A stretch of 10,978 bases of DNA from JAVZLQ01 sp049700035 (GTDB taxonomy: Archaea; Thermoproteota; Bathyarchaeia; Bathyarchaeales; Bathycorpusculaceae), in NCBI GenBank assembly GCA_049700035.1, contig JBNAWC010000039.1, positions 1 through 10,978 on the forward strand. Reading direction: 5' to 3'. The notes beneath the pieces were generated by a model that was not told the DNA's origin, ran no database searches, and saw only the letters and a program-made list of their open reading frames with translations. Positions 1 through 6,240 of the stretch are shown piece by piece (the first letter of the stretch is position 1; each line of letters begins with the position of its first letter). Position numbers and translations under genes: made by a program.

Positions 1-57
1 GCCGCACTGATAAAAGAGGGTAAAGCTGCTGCTGTGCCACCTCCACCAACAACTTAA
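1..57 (+). CDS. 3' end of an unidentified gene (partial)
   Basis: The first frame is open from the window edge to a TAA at 55-57 and gives 18 residues: a short Ala/Lys-rich piece (AALIKEGKAAA) and then a proline/threonine tail (VPPPPTT). The rest of the gene lies outside the window, so no family can be named. A low-complexity Pro-rich end like this is usually a disordered C-terminus. The gene converges on the carbamoyltransferase gene with a 55-base spacer. It is listed because the frame is open and the layout leaves room for a plus-strand gene; chance cannot be excluded for so short a piece. Confidence 0.45.
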   Translation, partial: AALIKEGKAAAVPPPPTT

Positions 58-80
58 TGCGTAGCGCTCTATTATTCCAG

Positions 81-89
81 TTTTCTTTT
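81..89 (+). terminator. T-rich run, possible archaeal terminator
   Basis: A TTTTCTTTT run lies 24 bases after the stop of the partial plus-strand gene. Archaeal RNA polymerase commonly terminates at such T tracts without a hairpin. A second run (TATTTTTTTA) follows at 114-123 inside the end of the opposing gene. This rests on composition only. Confidence 0.35.
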
Positions 90-112
90 CATTCAGTTTA
101 TTGCCATCGTTC

Positions 113-1024
113 CTATTTTTTTAGCATTTTCAACAGTATTGCTTTTGCGGAGTACAACCTGTTTTCGCTTTGTTCGTATATTACGGATTGTGGGCTTTCG
201 ATTATGTCTGCGCTTATTTCGTATCCTCTGTGTATTGGCATATCATGCATCACGTAAGCGTCACTGTTCTTCAGTAACTCCTTGTTTATTTGGTATGGCA
301 TCATGGTTTTGATGCGTTTTTCCTTTTCCGCCGCGTATTTTGGGTCTAGGAAGAATTCCATGTCAACCCATGTGTCAGTGTAGACGAAGTCTGCGTCTTT
401 AACTGCCTCCTTAACGTCTAGTGTTGTTTCCCAGAGTCCAGTTTTCCTCGCTTTTTCCAGAATTTCATCATCTCTTGACGGCTCGTTGAATATTGGCGTT
501 ACAGTTGTTATCTTAACCCCTGTTTTTGTGCATCCTTCAATAAGCGAGTTGCAAACATTGTTGTGAATACCAACATACACGAGCTTTAGTCCATTCAGTT
601 TTCCCTTCTTCTCCTTCATCGTCATTAAGTCTGCAACGGCTTGGCTTGGATGATATTTCTCATCGCATCCGTTAATTACCGGAACACGTGAGGCTTTAGC
701 CATAACCTGCAAATCAGCGTTCCGCAGAAGCCTAGCCATTATACAATCCACGTTACGCGACAAGTACTGCGTCTCATCATAAACATCAGCCAAAGTGAAG
801 TTCGTCGTTCGCCAATCAATGTAAAGCGCATGACCGCCAAGCTGCGTCATGGCAACCTCGAAAGAAACACGCGTTCTTGTGGAGGTTTTTTGGAAAATCA
901 TGGCTAGAGACTTACCAGCCAAAGCATCCTTATACTTTTCTGGATTACGTTTAACTTCTATCCCCTTGTCAATGATTTCCACAAGTTGTTGACCAGACAA
1001 CTCCTTAAAGTTGATTAAATGCAT
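113..1024 (-). CDS. argF: Ornithine-carbamoyltransferase-like protein with altered acceptor-site motifs
   Basis: Aspartate/ornithine carbamoyltransferase superfamily, cytoplasmic; the expected reaction moves carbamoyl from carbamoyl phosphate to an amine, which is ornithine to citrulline in arginine synthesis. An ATG at 1022-1024 gives 303 residues, normal for the family. It is preferred over a GTG nine bases upstream because GGAAGGTGA (1030-1038) sits five bases before the ATG. Carbamoyl-phosphate motifs are intact: STRTR at 48-52 and HPSQ at 125-128. An NN pair at 155-156 matches the ornithine-binding asparagines. Two acceptor-site motifs differ: the usual DxWxSMG reads DTWVDME (217-223), and the usual HCLP reads HDMP (260-263), so the catalytic cysteine is aspartate. 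The C-terminal NRLYSAKAI segment is otherwise typical of OTC. Superfamily is certain; ornithine as substrate is not. No other arginine gene is nearby. Confidence 0.85.
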   Translation of the reverse strand: MHLINFKELSGQQLVEIIDKGIEVKRNPEKYKDALAGKSLAMIFQKTSTRTRVSFEVAMTQLGGHALYIDWRTTNFTLADVYDETQYLSRNVDCIMARLLRNADLQVMAKASRVPVINGCDEKYHPSQAVADLMTMKEKKGKLNGLKLVYVGIHNNVCNSLIEGCTKTGVKITTVTPIFNEPSRDDEILEKARKTGLWETTLDVKEAVKDADFVYTDTWVDMEFFLDPKYAAEKEKRIKTMMPYQINKELLKNSDAYVMHDMPIHRGYEISADIIESPQSVIYEQSENRLYSAKAILLKMLKK

Positions 1025-1060
1025 AATTTTCACCTTCCAGACAAAACCACCATGTTCAGA

Positions 1061-1072
1061 TTATAAAATTTT
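1061..1072. promoter_or_regulatory. Possible shared TATA region of the divergent argF-like/dtdA pair
   Basis: TTATAAAATTTT is AT-rich and resembles an archaeal TATA box on either strand. On plus it would place a transcript start near 1092, giving a leader of about 40 bases to the dtdA ATG. On minus it would start near 1037, just before the Shine-Dalgarno of the argF-like gene. Spacing is reasonable both ways; no upstream BRE was resolved. Confidence 0.4.
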
Positions 1073-1132
1073 CCGATTAGATAAGGAGCGTTTTACCATA
1101 AATCAGAATAAAGTGTGAACGCAATTAATAGG

Positions 1133-1969
1133 ATGGAGGTTAAAAGCATAATATTGCTAGTAGCCTCAAAAAAAGACGTTGCAAGCCAGAACATTGCAGA
1201 ACAAATTCTAAGTCACCACCATTTTGAAAAAAACGAAGTTTTCGATGAAAACCCAGTTTACGAAACTAAAGTTAAAAATGAAACTGTTAAGCTTATGACT
1301 TTAAACCAAGAGTCTATCTACGCACAAAACCTCACAAGCTATTTTGCCAATCCAAAGCTTGTAATTTTTATTTCAAGACATAGCAGCGAAAGCGGAACTC
1401 CAACGCTTTCCGTGCATACTCCTGGAAACCTTGGCGGCGCGGAACTGGGCGGGCTTCCGAGAAGTGTTTCTGTTTCGCCAGCTAATGCCATGAGAGATGC
1501 CCTAATGCGCATGGCTGTGCTTAAAGATGAAATGCGCCTACAATACGAAGTTTGTTATGAATGCACTCATCACGGTCCATCACTAAACGTGCCAACAATG
1601 TTCGCTGAACTGGGCAGTTCCCCAAAACAATGGTCTGACTTGAAGGCTGCGGAAGCCGTTGCCAAAGCGGTAATGAACGCCATAGAAAGGTTTGGCTTGT
1701 CCAAGGCTAGAGCTGTTATTGGGATAGGTGGACCGCACTATAATGCAAAGTTCACGAGGATAGCCTTTGAAAGCGAAACAGCCTTTGGTCACATAATCCC
1801 AAAGTACGCCATTCCATACGTGGATGCTGAAATCCTTAGACAGTGCGTAGACAAAACTTTTGAGAAGGTTGGATGCGCTGTTCTGGACTGGAAGGGAATA
1901 AAAGGTGAGGATAAACCTAAAGTGCTTAAGATGCTTGGTGATATTGGACTTGGATATGAGAAGGTCTAG
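1133..1969 (+). CDS. dtdA: D-aminoacyl-tRNA deacylase, archaeal type (DtdA/DTD2)
   Basis: Hydrolyses D-amino acids mischarged onto tRNA, recycling the tRNA and keeping D-residues out of proteins; a cytosolic, zinc-dependent enzyme in archaea and plants. The 278-residue product has the family landmarks in order: SIILLVASKKD near the N-terminus (5-15), SRHSSESGTP (81-90) with HTPGN (95-99), THHGP (145-149), AELGSSPKQW (158-167), GGPHYNAKFT (199-208) and a late His at 220. Start: the ATG at 1133 puts the conserved hydrophobic strand at the usual distance from the N-terminus. A GTG at 1115 in frame would add six residues. Neither has a clear Shine-Dalgarno, so the mRNA may have a short or absent leader. 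It stands alone between the divergent argF-like gene and the secE promoter. Confidence 0.9.
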   Translation: MEVKSIILLVASKKDVASQNIAEQILSHHHFEKNEVFDENPVYETKVKNETVKLMTLNQESIYAQNLTSYFANPKLVIFISRHSSESGTPTLSVHTPGNLGGAELGGLPRSVSVSPANAMRDALMRMAVLKDEMRLQYEVCYECTHHGPSLNVPTMFAELGSSPKQWSDLKAAEAVAKAVMNAIERFGLSKARAVIGIGGPHYNAKFTRIAFESETAFGHIIPKYAIPYVDAEILRQCVDKTFEKVGCAVLDWKGIKGEDKPKVLKMLGDIGLGYEKV

Positions 1970-2032
1970 AACGGGAAAATTTAATAAAAATGGATTTCAA
2001 TAATAGTTATTACGTTTGAGTTTACAGTAACC

Positions 2033-2040
2033 TTTATATC
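2033..2040 (+). promoter_or_regulatory. TATA box for the secE–spt5–rpl11 transcript
   Basis: TTTATATC is a near-consensus archaeal TATA box. Its centre lies about 34 bases before the secE ATG at 2071, predicting a start near 2063 and a leader under ten bases. This supports the ATG at 2071 over the GTG at 2050. Confidence 0.55.
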
Positions 2041-2070
2041 AGATTTAACGTGTTGAGTTTGGGAAGAACC

Positions 2071-2244
2071 ATGGGCTTAAGGTCATTCCTATCTCAATGT
2101 GCAAGGACACTGAAACTTGCGGTAAAACCTGGAAAAAGTGAGCTGTGGCTGTCAATAAAAATATGCTTTTTAGGTTTAGGCGTAATAGGCGTGCTAGGAT
2201 TTATAATTAAAATGTTAGCTTCAGCCTTGATGGGCGGGGCATAA
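2071..2244 (+). CDS. secE: Preprotein translocase subunit SecE (Sec61 gamma)
   Basis: Small single-span subunit that clamps the SecY pore in the SecYE-beta translocon of the cell membrane. The 57-residue product has an amphipathic N-terminal helix, the conserved LKLAVKPGKSELW stretch (15-27) and one hydrophobic span at about 29-53 (CFLGLGVIGVLGFIIKML core). That is the size and order of archaeal and eukaryotic SecE/Sec61-gamma, lacking the two extra N-terminal spans of E. coli SecE. The ATG at 2071 is chosen because the GTG at 2050 would lie too close to the TATA box. It is the first gene of the classic secE–spt5–rpl11 order, with 12 bases to spt5. Confidence 0.9.
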   Translation: MGLRSFLSQCARTLKLAVKPGKSELWLSIKICFLGLGVIGVLGFIIKMLASALMGGA

Positions 2245-2256
2245 GAAGGAGAAACT

Positions 2257-2745
2257 ATGGAGAAAAAAGCCGAGGAAACGCCAACAAAAATTTTCGCTGT
2301 AAAAACAACAACTGGACAAGAGAGAAATGTAGCCAAACTTGTGGCTGCAAGAGTTGAAATGAACAAAATTCCAGTAAAGGCAATCCTAGTACCAGAAACC
2401 TTACGTGGGTTCATATTCGTAGAGGCTGAGGGTCCACATCTTGTACAAAGAGCCATAGAAGGCGTAAGACACGTGCGTGGAATGCGAACGGAATTTGTGA
2501 ACTTTGCAGAAATTGAAAAATACATTGTTAGAAAACCAATAATTGAGGAATTAAGCGAAAACCAAATCGTGGAAATCACCGGCGGACCTTTTAAGGGTAT
2601 GCGTGCAAAAATAACACGCGTGGATAAGGCAAAGGAGGAAGTCACTTTAGAACTGCTTGAAGCCACATTTACACTGCCAATAACCGTACACTCTGACTAT
2701 GTCAAGCTTGTTGCAAAAGCAGAAACAAAAGGCGAGGAGGAATAA
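2257..2745 (+). CDS. spt5: Transcription elongation factor Spt5 (archaeal NusG homologue)
   Basis: Binds the RNA polymerase clamp with Spt4, closing the DNA channel and raising processivity; it can link transcription with translation. The 162-residue product has a short charged N-terminus, an NGN domain (about 11-93, with FAVKTTTGQERNVA and LRGFIFVEAE) and a KOW domain (about 101-135, with ITGGPFKGMRAKI). It ends with a Lys/Glu-rich tail, slightly longer than the usual 145-150 residues. The ATG at 2257 has AAGGAGA at 2246-2252 as Shine-Dalgarno. The gene is separated from rpl11 by one base, so the two are almost certainly co-transcribed, and the GAGGAGG serving rpl11 is inside its last codons. 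Confidence 0.95.
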   Translation: MEKKAEETPTKIFAVKTTTGQERNVAKLVAARVEMNKIPVKAILVPETLRGFIFVEAEGPHLVQRAIEGVRHVRGMRTEFVNFAEIEKYIVRKPIIEELSENQIVEITGGPFKGMRAKITRVDKAKEEVTLELLEATFTLPITVHSDYVKLVAKAETKGEEE

Positions 2746-2746
2746 A

Positions 2747-3241
2747 ATGGGCGAAAAAAAGATTGTTGAACTACTCGTAAGCGGAGGACAAGCCACCGCT
2801 GGACCACCGCTAGGTCCAGCTTTGGGACCTTTAGGCGTTAACGTGATGGCTATTGTGAACAAGATAAATGAGCTTACGAAGGATTATGCTGGAATGAAGG
2901 TTCCAGTGAAGGTTGCCGTTGACCCTGAAACCAAAGCTTTTGAGGTAAACGTTGGGACGCCGACGACTTCTGCGTTGATTGTGAGCGAGCTTAAGATTGA
3001 GAAGGGTTCTGGGTCTCCGAAGGCGCAGAAGGTTGGAAATTTGACCATGGAGCAGGTTATACGCATAGCAAAGATTAAGCGTCACGAGCTTCTTGCAAAA
3101 ACTTTGAAGGGTGCTGTTAAAGAGGTTTTGGGCAGCTGCGTCAGCATGGGCGTGACCGTTGAGGGAAAAGACCCTAAAGAGGTTCAGGCGGAAATCGATG
3201 AGGGCAAGTATGACCAAGTATTTAGTAAAAGCGAGGGATAA
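2747..3241 (+). CDS. rpl11: 50S ribosomal protein L11 (uL11)
   Basis: Binds the GTPase-associated region of 23S rRNA at the base of the ribosomal stalk and takes part in factor-driven GTP hydrolysis. The product is 164 residues, normal for archaea. The N-terminal domain has the proline-rich helix-capping segment GPPLGPALGPLG (19-30). The C-terminal rRNA-binding domain carries the family signature around GSCVSMGVTVEGKDPKEVQ (129-147). The ATG at 2747 is six bases after a strong GAGGAGG (2734-2740). A longer in-frame ATG at 2699 would overlap spt5 by 47 bases and add a 16-residue extension not expected in the family, so it is rejected. Confidence 0.97.
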   Translation: MGEKKIVELLVSGGQATAGPPLGPALGPLGVNVMAIVNKINELTKDYAGMKVPVKVAVDPETKAFEVNVGTPTTSALIVSELKIEKGSGSPKAQKVGNLTMEQVIRIAKIKRHELLAKTLKGAVKEVLGSCVSMGVTVEGKDPKEVQAEIDEGKYDQVFSKSEG

Positions 3242-3247
3242 GAACAC

Positions 3248-3255
3248 TTTTATAA
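3248..3255 (+). promoter_or_regulatory. Internal TATA box directly before rpl1
   Basis: TTTTATAA lies in the 51-base gap between rpl11 and rpl1. A start about 26 bases downstream (near 3278) would leave a leader of about 15 bases before the rpl1 ATG. A T run (3271-3275) lies between the TATA box and that start and could terminate the upstream secE–spt5–rpl11 transcript. Together these suggest L1-L10-L12 form their own transcript. Confidence 0.55.
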
Positions 3256-3292
3256 GCGCTTTACATTTCCTTTTTGGCGCGGGGTCGCTGAA

Positions 3293-3943
3293 ATGCCTCT
3301 AGACCAGAAAACAATTTTAAACGCGGTCAAGGAAGCGAAGGAGAAGTCGAAGAAGAGGAATTTCTCCCAATCAATAGAGCTTGTTCTAAGCCTCAAAGAC
3401 ATTGACATGAAATCCTCTGAAGGCAAACTTCAGGAAATAATTGAGCTGCCCCACTCATCCGAAAAGCAGAATAAGATATGTGTTATAGCTTCTGGCGAAC
3501 TTGCGCTTAAAGCGAAAAGAGCGAATGCCGACCTTGTGATTGAAAAGCCAGAGCTTGAAGGTTTGGCTGGCAAGAAGAAGGAATTGCGGAAAATAGCAAA
3601 CGATTACGACTTCTTCATTGCCGAAGCGCCATTGATGCCTCTTGTCGGCAAGGTTTTGGGTCCAGTTTTGGGTCCGCGTGGCAAAATGCCAATTCCAGTT
3701 CCGCCCACGGCGGACATTGAAAGTTTACTTGCGAAACATCGTAAAACCGTTGTTGTTAGGATGCGTAACCAGCCAGTTCTGCAGTGTCGTGTTGGCACAG
3801 AAAACATGAAGGAAGAGGAAATAGCTGAAAACATTCTGGCTGTTTTAAGGGCTGTTGAGGGAAAGCTTAAAAAGGGAATTAAGAACATCAAGTTCGCCTA
3901 CATAAAAACGACAATGGGTTCCCCCGTGAAAATTAAGCCATAA
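3293..3943 (+). CDS. rpl1: 50S ribosomal protein L1 (uL1)
   Basis: Forms the mobile L1 stalk at the E site and helps release deacylated tRNA; in several bacteria and archaea it also represses its own mRNA. The product is 216 residues, the usual archaeal size. The signature segment VGKVLGPVLGPRGKMPIPVP lies at 118-137. Domain I is split around the inserted domain II (about 65-160), and the chain ends in a basic tail with KIKP. The ATG at 3293 has only a weak GGGG-type Shine-Dalgarno (3282-3285), in keeping with a short leader from the TATA box at 3248. It heads the L1-L10-L12 unit. Confidence 0.96.
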   Translation: MPLDQKTILNAVKEAKEKSKKRNFSQSIELVLSLKDIDMKSSEGKLQEIIELPHSSEKQNKICVIASGELALKAKRANADLVIEKPELEGLAGKKKELRKIANDYDFFIAEAPLMPLVGKVLGPVLGPRGKMPIPVPPTADIESLLAKHRKTVVVRMRNQPVLQCRVGTENMKEEEIAENILAVLRAVEGKLKKGIKNIKFAYIKTTMGSPVKIKP

Positions 3944-3956
3944 AGAGATGAATGCA

Positions 3957-4841
3957 ATGCCGTCCCAGCAAGTCCTACAAGAAAAGGTTGACGAGGTTGA
4001 AAACATAAAACAGCTTATAACGCGATACAAGGTTATTGGCGTTGCTGGACTGCAAAAAGTTAGGGCTTCACAATTGCAAGAACTCAAAAAAAGCCTAGCA
4101 GATAAAGTTTTCATGAAAGTTATAAAGAACACGCTAATGCGAATCGCAATTGAAAACTGCAAGGAAAAACCCGAACTAAAAAAGCTCTGCGAACACTTAA
4201 CAGGCTCAAACGTTTACTTGTTCACCAACTTAAACCCATTCACACTAGCGCTCATCCTCGAAAAAGGTAAAGTCAAAACAACAGCCAAAGCTGGAGACAT
4301 AGCAGCCTTCGACGTTATAGTGCCAGCTGGAAACACTGGACAACCTCCAGGCCCAATTATAAGCCAGTTGAACGCTGTTGGTTTGCCAACGCGAATCGAG
4401 TCTGGAAGCGTTTGGATTAGCAAAGACACTTTAGTTGTTAGGAAAGGCGAAGTTATTGACGAGAGATTGGCAAGCGTTTTGTCGAAGCTTGGAATAAAAC
4501 CCGTTGAAGCTGGGATTTCAATGAAAGTGGTTTACGATGATGGCTTAATAATAACCCAGGAGCATCTGCAACTTGACATTAATGGCGTCAAACAGGACAT
4601 CGAAAGGGCGCATTACGATGCTTTCGCATTGTCCTTAAGTGTGGCTTATCCAACACAAGAAAACGTCATAGTCCTATTGCAAATTGCCCATCAAAAGGCA
4701 TACGCCCTCTCAATAAACGCTGCCATACCAACAAAAGAGACAATGGTGGATTTGATTAGAAAGGCGCACATGCAAATGTTAAGTTTAAGTAGCAGACTGC
4801 CTAATTTAGAGGAAAAAGCAGTTTCGAGTGAAAAGCCTTAA
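3957..4841 (+). CDS. rpl10: 50S ribosomal protein L10 (uL10/P0), without acidic tail
   Basis: Base of the ribosomal stalk: the N-terminal domain binds 23S rRNA next to L11, and the C-terminal spine holds L12/P1 dimers. The 294-residue product has the L10 domain (about 10-110, with VIKNTLMRIAIE), the P0-specific inserted domain (about 110-185, with PAGNTGQPPGPI) and a C-terminal spine. The spine contains three copies of a 26-residue unit beginning AH at 218, 244 and 270, the expected binding helices for three P1 dimers. Archaeal P0 usually continues to about 330-340 residues with a charged stretch ending GLGALFG; here the chain stops at SSEKP. The ATG at 3957 is chosen for AGAGATGA five bases upstream; another ATG at 3948 would add MNA. 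Confidence 0.95.
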   Translation: MPSQQVLQEKVDEVENIKQLITRYKVIGVAGLQKVRASQLQELKKSLADKVFMKVIKNTLMRIAIENCKEKPELKKLCEHLTGSNVYLFTNLNPFTLALILEKGKVKTTAKAGDIAAFDVIVPAGNTGQPPGPIISQLNAVGLPTRIESGSVWISKDTLVVRKGEVIDERLASVLSKLGIKPVEAGISMKVVYDDGLIITQEHLQLDINGVKQDIERAHYDAFALSLSVAYPTQENVIVLLQIAHQKAYALSINAAIPTKETMVDLIRKAHMQMLSLSSRLPNLEEKAVSSEKP

Positions 4842-4880
4842 AAAGGTTGAAAGTATTTGAATGAAGAGGTGAAAAAGGAT

Positions 4881-5204
4881 ATGGAATACATTTACGCCGC
4901 AATGCTCCTCCACAAAGCTGGAAAACCCATAAATGAAGAAAACCTAACACAAGTTCTGTCAGCCGCAGGAATAAACGTTGACGCAGTACGCGTTAAAGCG
5001 CTTGTCGCCTCCCTGGCAGAAGTCAATATTGAGGAGGCAATAAAATCAGCTCCGACGATGATGGCTGCTCCAGCAGCAGCGCCGACAGCCGCAGCGGCAC
5101 AACCAGAGGCTAAACCTAAAGAGGAAGAGAAGAAGAAAAAGGCTGAGGAAGAGAAAGCCAAAGAGGAAGAAGCACTTGAAGGCTTAGGAGCATTATTCGG
5201 TTAA
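4881..5204 (+). CDS. rpl12: 50S ribosomal protein L12 (P1, archaeal stalk protein)
   Basis: Flexible stalk protein that dimerises, sits on the L10 spine and recruits aEF1A, aEF2 and other GTPases through its C-terminal tail. The 107-residue product shows the helical dimerisation domain (1-57, opening MEYIYAAMLLHKAGK), an Ala/Pro hinge (58-76), a Lys/Glu-rich segment (77-98) and the canonical tail EALEGLGALFG. The ATG at 4881 is chosen because the family starts MEYIYA and AGAGGTGA (4865-4872) lies eight bases upstream; an in-frame TTG at 4857 would include the Shine-Dalgarno as coding. It is the last gene of the cluster, and its final four codons overlap the end of the opposing membrane-protease gene. 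Confidence 0.97.
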   Translation: MEYIYAAMLLHKAGKPINEENLTQVLSAAGINVDAVRVKALVASLAEVNIEEAIKSAPTMMAAPAAAPTAAAAQPEAKPKEEEKKKKAEEEKAKEEEALEGLGALFG

Positions 5205-6215
5205 ACCTTTTGGCGTGTTCTTTCCATTTTTGATGCTTTTCCAAATTGCTACTGGTATCCAACCGCATATAATCATTAACGTGCCTGGAAAGGCTCTCAA
5301 TTCAGCGTTAAGTAGGAATGTCTCAAATACGAAGAAGGATAGGCACATGGCGACTATCGACCAGAACATTGTTTTTCTGCCGAATTTCTTTGCTGTTTGT
5401 ATGCCGATGACTCCAGCGAAGAAGAAGTCTCCTAATCCTAGTGACATGTAGAGCGTGCTACCGTCAATAGTGATTGTTGGAACTATTGGTATTGTTACGA
5501 GTATAGGTAGCCTTAAGCTTGAAACGTGTCTTGCCGCGGAAACCATTGTGCCAGTAAATAGGACTAGTATTATGTCCATAATTGTTAACAATCCAACAAA
5601 GATTAGCGTTGTTTTCCATGTGAACACGCTTCCAATATAGATTATTACGAGAACTGCGAATATCACTCCATAAACGTTTATGAGGTAGGGAAACCAAGCT
5701 GGTGTTCCACTAAAAAATAGGTATAAGCAGAGGAAAAGTGCTGGTGGCAATAGAGCCATGTAAAATCTTTCTTTTGTGCTTCCTCGCACATTTTCGTATA
5801 AGAATGCTATGTAGGCGAAGCTTGATATGCATATTAGCGCTAGTCCACCGTAAGCCACAATGATGTTTGTGCCAAATTTGAATAGGCTTATTATTGCGGC
5901 TATTAGGCAAATGGTGAAGAATGTTAAGAAGAGTGTTTTGGCCTTGGATTTTGAGATGTCTGAGAAGATGTAGGTGAATAGAAAAAGGAGCATGGAATAT
6001 GAGAACAAGAATAGGGTCATAACAGCAGTTTGTGGAACAAAAACGATTAAGGAAACTGTTATACTTATTGCCGCCACAAGCAGAATAGTGTCCTTCGTGC
6101 CGAATTTTCTCTCTTCTAAAGACTTTTTCAGTTTTCCTTCACTTTTCTCGCTAAGCGTCACAGCTATGAACGTAACCGCGAAAAGCATCAAAGGCATGGC
6201 GATGTCAAATTGCAT
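5193..6215 (-). CDS. Presenilin/SPP-like intramembrane aspartyl protease (archaeal PSH)
   Basis: Polytopic membrane protein of 340 residues with ten to eleven hydrophobic stretches. Three features fit the A22B presenilin/signal-peptide-peptidase homologues of archaea (PF06550 type). First, Asp214 lies in a span reading TIMDIILVLFTGTMV, followed by LRLPILVTIP. Second, GLGD (260-263) opens the next span. Third, a late AFPG (308-311) could be the PAL-like motif. The two aspartates are 49 residues apart, as expected for the catalytic pair. The usual tyrosine before the first Asp is Met, and the spans before it are more numerous than in nine-span family members. The substrate is unknown; relatives cleave within membrane helices. 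The ATG at 6215 is used (no clear Shine-Dalgarno; ATG at 6200 is possible), 25 bases after the methyltransferase gene, so co-transcription is likely. Confidence 0.75.
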   Translation of the reverse strand: MQFDIAMPLMLFAVTFIAVTLSEKSEGKLKKSLEERKFGTKDTILLVAAISITVSLIVFVPQTAVMTLFLFSYSMLLFLFTYIFSDISKSKAKTLFLTFFTICLIAAIISLFKFGTNIIVAYGGLALICISSFAYIAFLYENVRGSTKERFYMALLPPALFLCLYLFFSGTPAWFPYLINVYGVIFAVLVIIYIGSVFTWKTTLIFVGLLTIMDIILVLFTGTMVSAARHVSSLRLPILVTIPIVPTITIDGSTLYMSLGLGDFFFAGVIGIQTAKKFGRKTMFWSIVAMCLSFFVFETFLLNAELRAFPGTLMIICGWIPVAIWKSIKNGKNTPKGLTE

Positions 6216-6240
6216 AAATGCAAAATATGAAAACAAACAT

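Noticed and set aside
2094..2666. A 190-codon open frame on the minus strand across secE and spt5
   Set aside because: It is antisense to two confidently identified genes, has Ser/Thr/Phe-rich composition typical of a shadow frame, and has no promoter or recognisable motif.
2699..2746. In-frame upstream ATG extending L11 by 16 residues
   Set aside because: It would overlap spt5, and the ATG at 2747 has a strong Shine-Dalgarno and gives the normal L11 N-terminus.
5040..5175. Ala-rich then Lys/Glu-rich low-complexity repeats
   Set aside because: These are the normal hinge and charged segment of archaeal L12, not a DNA repeat element.
5464..5910. Two open frames on the minus strand (61-77 codons) within the membrane-protease gene
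   Set aside because: They are shifted frames of the same gene; the main frame has continuous hydrophobic spans and catalytic motifs, so there is no sign of a frameshift.
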